A stretch of 64,000 nt of DNA from Nitratireductor pacificus pht-3B (GTDB taxonomy: Bacteria; Pseudomonadota; Alphaproteobacteria; Rhizobiales; Rhizobiaceae). Positions 39,907 to 49,475 of this stretch are shown in pieces. How positions within the stretch are numbered: position 1 is the stretch's first letter; every line of letters begins with the position of its first letter. The notes under the pieces were generated by a model. That model saw only the letters and a program-made list of their open reading frames with translations, searched no databases and had not been told where the DNA came from. A program made the position numbers and the translations under genes. The stretch spans positions 62,001-126,000 of the forward strand of contig NZ_AMRM01000003.1 in NCBI RefSeq assembly GCF_000300335.1, written 5' to 3'.

Positions 39907-41700
39907 TCAATCCTTCTTCACCGGCGCCATCCGAATATGCAGATCGCGCAGCTGCGCGGGCGTCGCCTCGGAGGGGGCGCCCATCAACAGGTCCTGTGCC
40001 TGCTGGTTCATCGGGAACATGGTAATCTCGCGCAGGTTCTTGGCGCCGACCAGCAGCATCACCACCCGGTCGATGCCGGCGGCCATGCCGCCATGCGGCG
40101 GCGCGCCGTACTGGAAGGCACGGTAGAGGCCGCCGAAACGCTCCTCCACCTCGTTCCTGTCGAAGCCGACCTTCTCGAACGCCTTGACCATCACGTCCGG
40201 CAGATGGTTGCGGATGCCGCCCGAGGAAATCTCGAAGCCGTTGCAGACCAGGTCGTACTGATAGGCCTTGATCGAAAGCGGGTCGTCGCCCTCAAGCGCC
40301 TCGAGCCCGCCCTGCGGCATGGTGAAGGGGTTGTGGCCGAAATCGATCTTCTTCTCGTCCTCGTTCCACTCGTAGAAGGGGAAATCGACGATCCAGGCGA
40401 GTTCGAAGCGGTCGCGATCGACGAGGTTCAGCTCCTCACCGGCGCGCGTGCGGGCCGCGCCTGCGAAGGCGACGAACTTCTTCGGGTCGCCGGCGACGAA
40501 GAAACAGGCGTCGCCATCGTCGAGGCCGAGCTGGGTGCGGATGGCTTCGGTGCGCTCCGGCCCGATGTTCTTCGCCAGCGGTCCGGCACCTTCCAGCGCT
40601 TCGCCTTCTTTGCGCCAGAAGATGTAGCCGAGGCCCGGCTGCCCCTCGCCCTGCGCCCAGGAGTTCATGCGGTCGCAGAAGGCCCTGGAGCCGCCGGTGC
40701 GCGCCGGGATCGCCCAGATCTCGGCCTTCGGGTCGTTGGCGAGGATGTTGGCGAACACCTTGAAGCCGGACTCGCGGAAATGCGCGGAGACGTCTTCCAT
40801 CACGATCGGGTTGCGCAGATCCGGCTTGTCGGAGCCGTATTTGCGCATCGCCTCGTCATAGGGGATGCGGGGGAACGCCTGCGTCACCGGCTTGCCGCTG
40901 GCAAATTTCTCGAACACGCCGCGCATGATCGGTTCCATCGTCTGGAACACGTCCTCCTGCTCGACGAAGCTCATTTCCAGGTCGAGCTGGTAGAACTCGC
41001 CCGGCAGCCGGTCGGCGCGCGGATCCTCGTCGCGGAAGCAGGGGGCGATCTGGAAATAGCGGTCGAAGCCCGACACCATGATCAGCTGCTTGTAGATCTG
41101 CGGCGCCTGCGGCAGCGCGTAGAACTTGCCCTCGTGCAGGCGCGACGGCACGAGGAAGTCGCGCGCGCCTTCCGGCGAGGAAGCGGTCAGGATCGGCGTC
41201 GAATATTCGGTGAAGCCCGCCTCGCCCATGGCGCGGCGCATCTCGGCGATGATCTTCGTGCGCTGGACGATGTTCCTGTGCAGCGTCTCGCGGCGCAGGT
41301 CGAGGAAGCGGTATTTGAGGCGGATGTCCTCCGGATAGTCGGGCTCGCCGAACACCGGCAGCGGCAGTTCCTTCGCCGCCGAAAGCACCTCGATCTCGCG
41401 GGCGAAAATCTCCACCTCGCCGGTTGGCAGGTTGGCGTTGACCGTCTCGGCCGTGCGCGCCTTGACCTCGCCGTCGACGCGGATCACCCATTCGCCGCGC
41501 ACGGTCTCCGCCGTCTTGAAGGACGGGGAATCGGGATCGGCGACGATCTGCGTCAGGCCGTAGTGGTCGCGCAGGTCGATGAACAGCAGGCCGCCATGAT
41601 CGCGCACGCGATGGACCCAGCCGGAAAGGCGCACATTGGCGCCCACGTCGGATTTTCTGAGTTCGGCGCAGGAATGGCTGCGATAGCGATGCATGGTCAT
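39907..41700 (-). CDS. aspS: Aspartyl-tRNA synthetase
   Basis: About 597 residues of class IIb. An N-terminal OB-fold anticodon domain ([20 protein letters not shown]) leads to the catalytic domain, with motif 2 in [19 protein letters not shown] and motif 3 in [14 protein letters not shown]; the bacterial GAD insertion lies between. The open frame extends to 41829, but ATG at 41700 (or 41694) gives the family length. Whether it is discriminating or also charges tRNA-Asn cannot be decided by eye. Confidence 0.95.
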   Translation of the reverse strand: MTMHRYRSHSCAELRKSDVGANVRLSGWVHRVRDHGGLLFIDLRDHYGLTQIVADPDSPSFKTAETVRGEWVIRVDGEVKARTAETVNANLPTGEVEIFAREIEVLSAAKELPLPVFGEPDYPEDIRLKYRFLDLRRETLHRNIVQRTKIIAEMRRAMGEAGFTEYSTPILTASSPEGARDFLVPSRLHEGKFYALPQAPQIYKQLIMVSGFDRYFQIAPCFRDEDPRADRLPGEFYQLDLEMSFVEQEDVFQTMEPIMRGVFEKFASGKPVTQAFPRIPYDEAMRKYGSDKPDLRNPIVMEDVSAHFRESGFKVFANILANDPKAEIWAIPARTGGSRAFCDRMNSWAQGEGQPGLGYIFWRKEGEALEGAGPLAKNIGPERTEAIRTQLGLDDGDACFFVAGDPKKFVAFAGAARTRAGEELNLVDRDRFELAWIVDFPFYEWNEDEKKIDFGHNPFTMPQGGLEALEGDDPLSIKAYQYDLVCNGFEISSGGIRNHLPDVMVKAFEKVGFDRNEVEERFGGLYRAFQYGAPPHGGMAAGIDRVVMLLVGAKNLREITMFPMNQQAQDLLMGAPSEATPAQLRDLHIRMAPVKKD

Positions 41701-41842
41701 ATCATCCGTGTCCTGGAATTCTTGCTCGGGAATTCGTGCTCGGGACGGGGCGAAACCATCCCGGAAGATCGGCGCGAAAAGCGCATGAGAGGTACGATTT
41801 GTCAAGGAGCCGGACCGGAAGCGCCGCATAGGGGCCTTGCGG

Positions 41843-42184
41843 TCACACCTTCTCTTCCGTCATGTCCGCGCGGGTGTCGTCTGTCGCCATCCACCAGTCG
41901 CCGAGCGCATCGATCAACGGCACGAGTTTCATGCCGGCCTGGGTCAGGTCGTACTCGACCCGCAGGGGATAGCCCTCGAACACGGTGCGCTGGACGATCC
42001 CGGCCTGTTCGAGCTTGCGCAGCTCGAGCGTCAGCATCCGGTGGGACACCGTCGGATTGTCGCGCTGCAGCTCGCTGAAACGCTTCGTCCCTTCCTGCAG
42101 ATAGTAGATCAGCAGCGTCGGCCACCGGCCGCTGAGCACCTGCATCACCTCTTCGATGGGACAGCGCGACACCAGATCCTTCAT
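41843..42184 (-). CDS. HxlR-family transcriptional regulator
   Basis: 113-residue winged-helix protein. It begins with the single conserved cysteine region [20 protein letters not shown] and has [20 protein letters not shown] for DNA recognition and the wing [14 protein letters not shown]. HxlR-type proteins often sense aldehydes or quinones through that cysteine. Divergent from a glutathione transferase gene with a 168-bp intergenic region, so the transferase is its likely target. Confidence 0.88.
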   Translation of the reverse strand: MKDLVSRCPIEEVMQVLSGRWPTLLIYYLQEGTKRFSELQRDNPTVSHRMLTLELRKLEQAGIVQRTVFEGYPLRVEYDLTQAGMKLVPLIDALGDWWMATDDTRADMTEEKV

Positions 42185-42289
42185 CGCCAGGCTCCTGTCT
42201 AGGGTTACAAAAAAGTGCGTAATTTACTTAGGGACGCAACCCGGTAGGTTCCAGCCACGCTGCGCAGCGTGATCACTTTGAGCATCAAT

Positions 42290-42335
42290 CTAGATCGTCC
42301 TTTGCGCGTCCGGAAGGCCGCACGGCGATCCAGAG
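42290..42335. repeat. RIME-like palindromic element, copy 2
   Basis: AGATCGTCCTTTGCGCGTCC followed by arm GGCCGCACGGCGATCC, an imperfect hairpin lying just upstream of the glutathione transferase start (42353). Related to 33612-33655. Confidence 0.55.
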
Positions 42336-42352
42336 TTCACGGAGAACGATGA

Positions 42353-43057
42353 ATGGAACCGATACTTGTCTATGGCTTCCCGGCGGGAAGCTCCATGGGG
42401 CTCGTCGCTGCGCTGGAATGGCTCGGCAAGCCATACCGGCTCTGCCGGGTCGACATGCTGGGCGAGATGCGCGACCCGTCCTACGCCCGCATCAACGCGC
42501 GGCACGAGACGCCGGCGCTCGTCACCGATGCCGGCACGGCACTGAGCGAAACCATGGCGATCGCCGCCTGGCTGGAAGCGCGGGATACCGGGCAACGCAT
42601 CAGCTTCGCCCCGCTTTCGCCGGAGGCGGACCGCATGCACCAGCTCATGGCCTATATCAACACAGGCTTCACCTCCGCCTTCGGACCGCTCTGGGCCGCC
42701 ATGGAGATGGAGGACCTCGATCCGCAGACGCGGGAGAGCATGCGCGCCTTCGGCCGCGAAGCGGTCATCGAGCGTCACGACAAGCTCGAGGCGATGGTCG
42801 GCGACGGCCCGTTCCTCGTCGGCGACCGTCCCACGCTCGCCGACGGCCTGCTCGTCGGCGTCGCCCGCTGGCTGGATTTCCACGAGGTCGCGGCGCCCGA
42901 ACGCTGGCCCCGGCTTGCGGCGATCCGCCGGCGGATCGAAGCGGACCCCGCCGTCGCCTATGCGCTTGCCCTCGAGGCGGGCGAAGACGCGCCCGGCTCG
43001 GGCGCCTGCCGTGGACATGTGCCGCTCAGCGAGGTGATCGAGCGCTTCGGCGCGTGA
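42353..43057 (+). CDS. Glutathione S-transferase family protein
   Basis: 234 residues. The N-terminal thioredoxin-like domain (LVYGFPAGSSMGLVAALEWL) holds the cis-Pro region HETPALVTD and the ALSETMAIAAWLE glutathione-binding motif; the all-helical C-terminal domain has VGDRPTLADGLLVGVARWLD. No catalytic Ser, Cys or Tyr can be fixed by eye (SS at 13-14 is a candidate). It probably conjugates or reduces electrophiles, and is likely under the control of the divergent HxlR regulator. Confidence 0.87.
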   Translation: MEPILVYGFPAGSSMGLVAALEWLGKPYRLCRVDMLGEMRDPSYARINARHETPALVTDAGTALSETMAIAAWLEARDTGQRISFAPLSPEADRMHQLMAYINTGFTSAFGPLWAAMEMEDLDPQTRESMRAFGREAVIERHDKLEAMVGDGPFLVGDRPTLADGLLVGVARWLDFHEVAAPERWPRLAAIRRRIEADPAVAYALALEAGEDAPGSGACRGHVPLSEVIERFGA

Positions 43058-43103
43058 GCCGATGCGGGCGGCTCTGCCAGGCCGGCGAGCCGCCCGCCTC
43101 ACC

Positions 43104-43820
43104 TCAGTCCTGTCCGGAGGCCGCCCTGTAGCGGTCGTAGAGTTCCCCCATACCGAGCTGGCGCAGGAGGCGGACGAAATAGGCGCGGAGCGCCTCCTCG
43201 CTGCCCTCGTCCGGCTTCATCAGCAATTCATAGATCATGGCGCCGCTGAACATGTCCTGGAACATGTCCACGTCCGTTTCTGCCGGCAGGATCCCCTCCC
43301 GGCAGGCCCGCTCCAGGATGATGTTGAAGGCGACCCGGCGCGGCTCCAGATAGACCTCCCAGTAGACGCGCATCAGGTCAGGAGCATCCGGCACCGACCC
43401 GATGATGCGCGCCAGAAGCCGCCTGGCGTCGAGCTCGACCCACGCCTTCGGCCCGTGTTCGACCATCATGCCGATGAGCGTTTCCAGCGGAATGTCCTGC
43501 CAGGGGCCGAAATCCTGCTCGGCGTTTTCCTTCAGCCGCCCCAACGCGTCGGCAAGCAGCGCATCGCGCGCGCTCCAGCGCCGGTAGATGGTCGCCCGCG
43601 TGACGCCGGCAGCCTTTGCGATGCGCTCGAAACTGGCACCCTCCAGCCCGTGGGCGACGAACAGCTTCAACGCGGCGTCGAGGATCGCCGCGTCGGTCTG
43701 CGGATCGCGCGGGCGTCCCGGTCCGCGCGGTCCGCGCCGGGTGTCGGTCTTCTGCTCTTTCCGTGCCAGGCGTCGCTCCCTGATCCGCGTTGGACGAGAA
43801 AGGCCATTGTAGCCCGGCAA
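43104..43820 (-). CDS. TetR-family transcriptional regulator
   Basis: 238 residues with a basic N-terminal tail (RRGPRGPGRPRDPQTDAAIL) leading to the TetR helix-turn-helix (about 45-90, GASFERIAKAAGVTRATIYR, RWSARDALL). The C-terminal ligand-binding part is helical and diverged. The start is taken as TTG at 43820; other starts are possible since no clear Shine-Dalgarno is seen. Divergent from the exporter operon, with an inverted repeat at 43832 in the shared 57-bp region, which suggests it represses both itself and the exporter. Confidence 0.86.
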   Translation of the reverse strand: MPGYNGLSRPTRIRERRLARKEQKTDTRRGPRGPGRPRDPQTDAAILDAALKLFVAHGLEGASFERIAKAAGVTRATIYRRWSARDALLADALGRLKENAEQDFGPWQDIPLETLIGMMVEHGPKAWVELDARRLLARIIGSVPDAPDLMRVYWEVYLEPRRVAFNIILERACREGILPAETDVDMFQDMFSGAMIYELLMKPDEGSEEALRAYFVRLLRQLGMGELYDRYRAASGQD

Positions 43821-43831
43821 TATTTATATAC

Positions 43832-43847
43832 AATACTGCATCGTATT
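43832..43847. promoter_or_regulatory. Candidate TetR operator upstream of the exporter
   Basis: AATACTGCATCGTATT: 5-bp arms AATAC/GTATT around a 6-nt centre, inside the AT-rich 57-bp gap between the TetR gene and the adaptor gene. Size and position fit a TetR-family operator overlapping the promoter. Confidence 0.45.
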
Positions 43848-43877
43848 TAATTTCCCTCCGATGCCGGAGAGCATGAC

Positions 43878-44879
43878 GTGAAACCGATGCGCCTTCTTCT
43901 CATCGCCGCGGCGGCGGTTGCCGCGGCAGCCGCGGGCTACTGGTATTATGGGCGGCCGCCGGTCGTGACGACCAAAGAGCCGACGCGCGGCGAGGCGGCG
44001 GAGATCGTCTTCGCCTCCGGCACGGTGGAACCCCGGACCTGGGCGAAGGTGACCTCGCTCGTGCGCGAGCGCATCACCGAGGTTTGCAACTGCGAAGGCG
44101 AAAGGGTCGCCAAGGGCGCGGTGCTTGCGCGTCTCGACGCCAGCGAGGCGGAGGCCGCGTTGAGCGAACTCAAGGCGCGGTACAAGCTGGCGGCCGACGA
44201 GCGCGACCGGCTCAAAGTGCTCGTGGCGCGCAATGTCAGCAATCTGACCGCGCTGGAGCGCGCGAACAGCGAGGTGATCCAGGTGGAAGCGCTGATCGCC
44301 GGCCAGACGGCGCGGCTGGAGAATTATGCGCTGCGCGCGCCCGACGACGGCATGGTTCTCAGGCAGGACGCCGAGGTGGGCGAGATCGCCGAACCCGGAA
44401 CGGTGCTGTTCTGGGTCGGCCGGGCGACGCCCCGCCTCGTCATCGCCGAGGTCAACGAAGAGGATATTCCGCGCGTTAAACCGGGCCAGCGCGTCCTGCT
44501 GCGCTCCGACGCCTTCCCCGAACGCGCGCTGGAGGCGAAGGTCGACAGCATCACGCCGAAAGGCGACCCGGTGACGCGCACCTATCGCGTCCGACTGTCG
44601 CTGCCCGACGACACGCCGCTCCTGATCGGCATGTCGGTCGACGCCAACATCGTCATCCGCGTCGCGCAGGACGCCCTGCTGGTCCCTGCCCTGGCGCTGC
44701 GGGATGCGAAGCTCTTCGTCGTGGAGGACGGACGGGCCCGGATGAAGACGGTCGAGACGGGCATCCGCGGCACCAGCCAGGTCGAAATCCTGTCGGGACT
44801 GGCCGACGATGCGCGCCTGCTGTCGCCCTATCCCGAAACGCTGGAGGATGGCGCGCCGGTCGCGGTGAAGGCCGACTAG
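43878..44879 (+). CDS. Periplasmic adaptor subunit (HlyD/MacA/DevB-like) of an ABC exporter
   Basis: 333 residues. An N-terminal signal anchor (RLLLIAAAAVAAAAAGYWYY) is followed by the biotinyl-lipoyl-like start EIVFASGTVEPRTWAKVTSL, a short alpha-helical hairpin (about 100-145, ELKARYKLAADERDRLKVLV), the second lipoyl half LRAPDDGMVLRQDAEVGEIA and a beta-barrel region. GTG start at 43878 with GGAGA 7 nt upstream. The adaptor bridges an inner-membrane pump to an outer-membrane channel; no TolC homologue is in the window. First gene of an adaptor-permease-ATPase operon. Confidence 0.9.
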   Translation: MKPMRLLLIAAAAVAAAAAGYWYYGRPPVVTTKEPTRGEAAEIVFASGTVEPRTWAKVTSLVRERITEVCNCEGERVAKGAVLARLDASEAEAALSELKARYKLAADERDRLKVLVARNVSNLTALERANSEVIQVEALIAGQTARLENYALRAPDDGMVLRQDAEVGEIAEPGTVLFWVGRATPRLVIAEVNEEDIPRVKPGQRVLLRSDAFPERALEAKVDSITPKGDPVTRTYRVRLSLPDDTPLLIGMSVDANIVIRVAQDALLVPALALRDAKLFVVEDGRARMKTVETGIRGTSQVEILSGLADDARLLSPYPETLEDGAPVAVKAD

Positions 44880-44880
44880 C

Positions 44881-46122
44881 ATGCGGCTGATCCTCGACAT
44901 CGCCCTGACGCACATCGCCGGACGCGGGCGGCAGTCGCTGGTGGCCATCATCGGCGTCGCCGTCGGCGTCGGCTTCTCCATCGCCATGGCGGCGCTGATG
45001 CAGGGCGGCCAGGACGATTTCGTCGAGCAGCTGATCGACACCATGCCGCATGTGCAGATCACCGACGAGCAGCGCGCCGCGCGGCGCCAGCCCGCCGAAG
45101 CGGCCTTCGACGTGGCAGAAATCTCGGGTCTCAGGCCGCGCGACGACCGGCGCGGCATCATCAACCCGGCGGCGGCGAACGCCTGGCTCGATGCCTGGGT
45201 GCCCGGCCGGTTCTCGCAAAGCCTGAGGACGCAAGGCGTCGTGCGCTATCAGGGGCGCGAGGCCGGCGCCTCCATCATCGGCATCGAGCCGGAGACGGAG
45301 CGCGCCATCTCGCCCATCGTCGGGGACTTCACGCAGGGCGGCTTCTCCACTCTCAACGAGGGCGGCAACAACATCGTCATGGGCGACCGCATGGCCGGGA
45401 AACTCGGTGCCCGGCTGGGCGACACGGTGACGGCGGTCTCTTCCTCGGGACTGACCCGCAACTTCCGGATCACCGGGCTGTTCCACACCGGCACCACGGC
45501 GCGCGACGAAGGCGAGGCCTACATGCTCCTGAAGAACGCGCAGATCGTCTCGGAGCGGCCGAACGCCGTCAACGACATCCGCGTCAAGCTCGACGATCCC
45601 TATGCGGCGCGCGACGCCGCCGGCCGCATCGAGGCCGAGCTCGGCTACAAGGCCGTTTCCTGGCAGGAGGCCAACGAAGCGATCATGCAGGCATTCGTCG
45701 TCCGCAACGTCATCATGTATGCGGTGGTGGCGGCGATCCTGCTCGTCGCCGGGTTCGGCATCTTCAACATCGTCTCGACCATCACCCACGAGAAGGCGCG
45801 CGACATCGCCATCATGAAGTCGCTCGGCTTCAGCCGCAGCGACATGCAGCGCATGTTCGTCATCGAGGGACTGGCCATCGGCGCCGCCGGCTCGGTGGCC
45901 GGCTGGGCGCTGGGCTTCGCGCTGACCTATGCGCTGGCGTCGATCACGTTCGAACTCGACGCGGGTGGCCAGGAAATGACGGAGCTGCCGATCGCCTGGA
46001 GTGCTGCGCACTACGCCATCGCCTCGCTGTTCGCGCTCGGTTCGGCAGCGGTCGCGGGCTACCTGCCGGCGCGTAAGGCGGCAAGGCTCAATCCCGTCGA
46101 TATCATCAGGGGGGCGACATGA
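44881..46122 (+). CDS. ABC exporter permease (MacB/FtsX/LolC type)
   Basis: 413 residues with the type-VII ABC permease topology: one N-terminal helix (about 20-42, LVAIIGVAVGVGFSIAMAA), a large periplasmic MacB_PCD domain (about 45-275) and three C-terminal helices (about 280-305, 325-350, 375-395) followed by ARKAARLNPVDIIRGA. The periplasmic part resembles LolC/E more than MacB, and the nucleotide-binding domain is a separate protein. Starts 1 bp after the adaptor stop. Confidence 0.92.
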   Translation: MRLILDIALTHIAGRGRQSLVAIIGVAVGVGFSIAMAALMQGGQDDFVEQLIDTMPHVQITDEQRAARRQPAEAAFDVAEISGLRPRDDRRGIINPAAANAWLDAWVPGRFSQSLRTQGVVRYQGREAGASIIGIEPETERAISPIVGDFTQGGFSTLNEGGNNIVMGDRMAGKLGARLGDTVTAVSSSGLTRNFRITGLFHTGTTARDEGEAYMLLKNAQIVSERPNAVNDIRVKLDDPYAARDAAGRIEAELGYKAVSWQEANEAIMQAFVVRNVIMYAVVAAILLVAGFGIFNIVSTITHEKARDIAIMKSLGFSRSDMQRMFVIEGLAIGAAGSVAGWALGFALTYALASITFELDAGGQEMTELPIAWSAAHYAIASLFALGSAAVAGYLPARKAARLNPVDIIRGAT

Positions 46123-46802
46123 CGGCGCTGCTTGCGGCGCGCGAGCTGACGCGCGTCCTGCCGGAGACCGTTCCGGTCACGCTGGTGAAGGACGTCTCGC
46201 TGGAGATCGGGGCGAAGCAGTTCGTCGCCATCACCGGGCCGTCCGGCTCGGGAAAATCCTCGCTGCTCTATCTGCTCGGCCTGCTCGACCGACCGACCGG
46301 CGGCACGATCCTCGTCGAAGGCCGCGATACCGCGCCGATGAGCGATGCGGACCTCGCCCGCACCCGCCTGTCGATGATCGGTTTCGTGTTCCAGTTCCAC
46401 TTCCTGCTGCCCGAATTCTCCGCCCGACAGAACGTCGAGATCCCGATGCGCAAGATGGGCAAGCTCTCGCCGCGGGCCATGCGGCAGCGCGCCGACGACC
46501 TGCTCGCATCGCTCGGGCTCGCCGGTCATCGCGAGAAGCGACCCGACCAGCTTTCGGGCGGGCAGCGGCAGCGCGTCGCCGTCGCCCGGGCGCTTGCCAA
46601 CGACCCGCCCATCGTTCTCGCGGACGAGCCGACAGGCAGTCTCGATTCGAAGAGTTCCGAACAGGTGTTCGACATCCTGCGCACCCTGGTCAGCGAACGG
46701 GGCAAGACCGTGATCGCGGTCACGCACGATCTCGACATGGCCGCGCGGATGGACCGGCGCGTGCATTTGGTGGACGGCATGCTGGCCGAGGCGCAGGACT
46801 GA
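46119..46802 (+). CDS. ABC exporter ATP-binding protein (LolD/DevA type)
   Basis: 227 residues; complete ATPase with Walker [11 protein letters not shown]-loop in FQFHFLLPEF, signature LSGGQRQRVAVARAL, Walker B IVLADEPTGSLDSK and His switch VTHDLDMA. Its ATG overlaps the permease stop by 4 bp. With the adaptor and permease it makes a tripartite-type exporter whose gene order matches DevBCA. The cargo may be a lipid, glycolipid or drug; the local TetR regulator suggests inducible efflux. Confidence 0.95.
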   Translation: MTALLAARELTRVLPETVPVTLVKDVSLEIGAKQFVAITGPSGSGKSSLLYLLGLLDRPTGGTILVEGRDTAPMSDADLARTRLSMIGFVFQFHFLLPEFSARQNVEIPMRKMGKLSPRAMRQRADDLLASLGLAGHREKRPDQLSGGQRQRVAVARALANDPPIVLADEPTGSLDSKSSEQVFDILRTLVSERGKTVIAVTHDLDMAARMDRRVHLVDGMLAEAQD

Positions 46803-46936
46803 AGCCTCGCGCGGCGGGCGCGCCCGCCTGGGACCATCGGCCCGGAGAGTTGGCCCAAGCGGATTGCGCCAGAGCGTTCTATAGCTGAAACGCAAGCGGT
46901 GCGACCAGCGCGCCGCATCCGCCCGGCCGCATCTTC

Positions 46937-48181
46937 ATGTCCAATCTCCGCCCGTTGATCCCGCTTCTCGTTGCTGCCGGCATCCTGCTCGCCGGCAACG
47001 GGCTGCAGGGAACGCTGATCGCCCTGCGCGGCGCGGCGGAGGGCTTTTCGCCGACGACGATCGGTCTGATGGGCAGCGCCTATTTCGCCGGTTTCCTGAT
47101 CGGATGCCTGTACATCCCCCGTCTTCTGCGTGCCGTCGGGCATATCCGCGCCTTCGCCGCACTTGCGGCGCTCGGCGCGGCGGGCGCACTGCTGATGGTG
47201 CTGTTCGTCGACCCCGTGGCCTGGATCGCCGTCCGCTTCCTCTCGGGCATCTGCTTTTCCAGCCTGTTCACCACCATCGAGAGCTGGCTCAATTCCGCCG
47301 CCGCGAACGCCAACAGGGCGCGCGTGCTGGCCGTCTACCGGATCATCGACATCGTCGCCGTCACCGGGTCGCAATACATGATCCCCGGCATCGGCATCGA
47401 GGGCTTCACCGCCTTCGCCGTCATGGCCATGATGATCACCCTGTCGCTGGTGCCCGTGTCGATGGCGGACCGGTCGAACCCGCAGCCGCCCGCCGCCTTC
47501 CGCCTCGATCTGAAGGAGGTCTGGCGCATCTCGCCGCTGGCCTCGATCGGCTGCATCGCCGTCGGCCTTACCAACAGCGCCTTCCGCATGATCGGGCCGA
47601 TCTACGGCCAGTCGATCGGCCTTTCCGTGTCGGAGATCGCCACCTTCATGAGCGCCGGCATCATCGGCGGCGCGGTGATGCAGTATCCGCTGGGTGCCCT
47701 CTCCGACCGCCGCGACCGGCGGCAGGTGCTGCTCTTCACGACCATCGGCGCCATGATCTCGGCGTTGGCGCTCAGCTGGTTCGCCGGCGAGGACCGCAAC
47801 GCCAACCTGCTCCTGGTGTTCCTGTTCGGCGCCTTCGCCATGTCGCTCTATTCCCTGTCGGCGGCGCATGCCAACGACCATGCGAAACGGGACGAGTATG
47901 TCCAGGTGGCGGCGGGCCTGCTGTTCTTCTACTCCATGGGCGCGGTGACGGGTCCGCTGGTCGCCTCGTTCCTGATGCAGCATTTCGGCCCGCATGCGCT
48001 GTTCTCCTACACCTCGGCGATCTATGCGATGCTGATTCTCGTCACGCTCTACCGCATGGGGGTCCGCCCGAGCGTTCCCGCCGGCCAGCGCGGCCGCTTC
48101 GCCGCCCTCCTGCGCACCTCCCCTGTCTTCATGCGCATGGCGCGGCGCGGGCGCAACAAGCGCCCTTCCGGGGAACTCTGA
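46937..48181 (+). CDS. MFS transporter (YcaD-like)
   Basis: 414 residues, twelve helices, divided by a cytoplasmic loop (about 175-195, ADRSNPQPPAAFRLDLKEVW). Features of the YcaD-like MFS group include NGLQGTLIALRGAAEGFSPT at the start and YPLGALSDRRDRRQVLLF (motif A-like) in the second half. Substrate unknown. It stands 134 bp after the ABC ATPase, probably with its own promoter, and before rnd. Confidence 0.88.
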   Translation: MSNLRPLIPLLVAAGILLAGNGLQGTLIALRGAAEGFSPTTIGLMGSAYFAGFLIGCLYIPRLLRAVGHIRAFAALAALGAAGALLMVLFVDPVAWIAVRFLSGICFSSLFTTIESWLNSAAANANRARVLAVYRIIDIVAVTGSQYMIPGIGIEGFTAFAVMAMMITLSLVPVSMADRSNPQPPAAFRLDLKEVWRISPLASIGCIAVGLTNSAFRMIGPIYGQSIGLSVSEIATFMSAGIIGGAVMQYPLGALSDRRDRRQVLLFTTIGAMISALALSWFAGEDRNANLLLVFLFGAFAMSLYSLSAAHANDHAKRDEYVQVAAGLLFFYSMGAVTGPLVASFLMQHFGPHALFSYTSAIYAMLILVTLYRMGVRPSVPAGQRGRFAALLRTSPVFMRMARRGRNKRPSGEL

Positions 48182-48266
48182 GCCCTTTCCGCACACCCGC
48201 CCTCAGGCGTCCTCCTTCACGCAGCGGTTTCTTCACTTTTGCCTCCGCATGACCTAAAGAAGCAGG

Positions 48267-49445
48267 ATGGATCTGATTACGAAGCAAAAAGACCTCGAAG
48301 CGGCCATCGCCGAACTCAGCAAATCCGATTTCGTCACCGTCGATACGGAGTTCATCCGGGAAACCACCTTCTGGCCGGAACTCTGCCTGATCCAGATGGC
48401 GGCGCCGGGCGTGACCGCGCTGGTGGATCCGCTGTCCGCGGACATCGACCTGAAGCCGTTCTTCGACCTGATGGCGAACGAGCGGGTGACCAAGGTGTTT
48501 CACGCGGCGCGCCAGGACATCGAGATCATCTTCCATCTGGGCGGCCTCATTCCGCATCCCGTTTTTGACAGCCAGGTGGCGGCGACGGTGTGCGGCTTCG
48601 GCGACAGCATCTCCTACGACCAGCTGGTTTCGCGAATCACCGGCGCGCATATCGACAAGTCCTCGCGTTTCACGGACTGGCGCCGCCGTCCGCTGACCGA
48701 CAAGCAGCTCAGCTATGCGCTGGCCGACGTCACCCATCTGATCGACGTCTATGCGCATCTGAAGGAAGAGCTGACCCGCGAGGGCCGCGCGCACTGGCTG
48801 AACGAGGAAATGGCCCTGCTGACGGCGCGCGAGACCTACGATCCCCACCCCGACGATGCGTGGCGGCGGCTCAAGCTCAGGATCAAGAAGCCGATCGAAT
48901 TCGCGGTGCTGCAGCAGGTGGCAACCTGGCGCGAATACGAGGCGCGCGAGCGCAACGTGCCGCGCGGGCGCGTCATCAAGGACGACGCGATCTATGAGGT
49001 CGCGCAGCAGCAGCCGCGCGACGCGGAGGCGCTCGGACGGCTGCGCACCATTCCGCGCGGCTGGGAACGTTCATCGTCGGCCACGGGCCTGCTCGCCGCC
49101 GTCGCCAGGGCGCTCGCCCTGCCGAAGGAGGAACTGCCGCGCCTGCCGCGCCCGGCCCAGGCGCCCGAGGGCGCCGCGGCGGCAGCCGAGCTGCTGAAGG
49201 TTCTCCTGAAGCTGGTGGCCGACCGGCAGGGCGTGGCGGCGAAGATGCTCGCCTCCAGCGACGACATCGACCGCATCGCCGCCGAGGGTGCTGCCGCGGA
49301 CGTGCCCGCCATGTCCGGCTGGCGGCGCGAGGTGTTCGGCGAGGAAGCCCTGAAACTGGTGCGCGGCGAACTCGCCCTGCGCTTCAACAAGCGCAGGGTC
49401 GAGGTGTTCGAGGCGACCGCGAAGGCGGCGCAGGCGGCGGAGTAG
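48267..49445 (+). CDS. rnd: Ribonuclease D
   Basis: 392 residues. The 3'-5' exonuclease domain (about 1-170) has the DEDD-Y residues: DTEF (Asp, Glu) in FVTVDTEFIRE, Asp in FHAARQDIEIIF, and the final Asp and Tyr in LADVTHLIDVYAHL. An HRDC domain follows at about 210-290 (QVATWREYEARERNVPRGRV). Rnd trims tRNA and other structured RNA 3' ends. Convergent with ppx with only 18 bp between stop codons. Confidence 0.95.
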   Translation: MDLITKQKDLEAAIAELSKSDFVTVDTEFIRETTFWPELCLIQMAAPGVTALVDPLSADIDLKPFFDLMANERVTKVFHAARQDIEIIFHLGGLIPHPVFDSQVAATVCGFGDSISYDQLVSRITGAHIDKSSRFTDWRRRPLTDKQLSYALADVTHLIDVYAHLKEELTREGRAHWLNEEMALLTARETYDPHPDDAWRRLKLRIKKPIEFAVLQQVATWREYEARERNVPRGRVIKDDAIYEVAQQQPRDAEALGRLRTIPRGWERSSSATGLLAAVARALALPKEELPRLPRPAQAPEGAAAAAELLKVLLKLVADRQGVAAKMLASSDDIDRIAAEGAAADVPAMSGWRREVFGEEALKLVRGELALRFNKRRVEVFEATAKAAQAAE

Positions 49446-49452
49446 CCGTCTT

Positions 49453-49475
49453 GCCGGGGAGCACTATTCCCCGGC
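49453..49475. terminator. Convergent-gene hairpin between rnd and ppx
   Basis: GCCGGGGA/TCCCCGGC, 8 bp with a 7-nt loop, in the 18-bp gap and overlapping the ppx stop. No T-run. Confidence 0.45.

Noticed and set aside
46803-46936. Hairpin-rich gap between the ABC ATPase and the MFS gene as an ncRNA
   Set aside because: Only weak complementary segments and no promoter-terminator pair visible.
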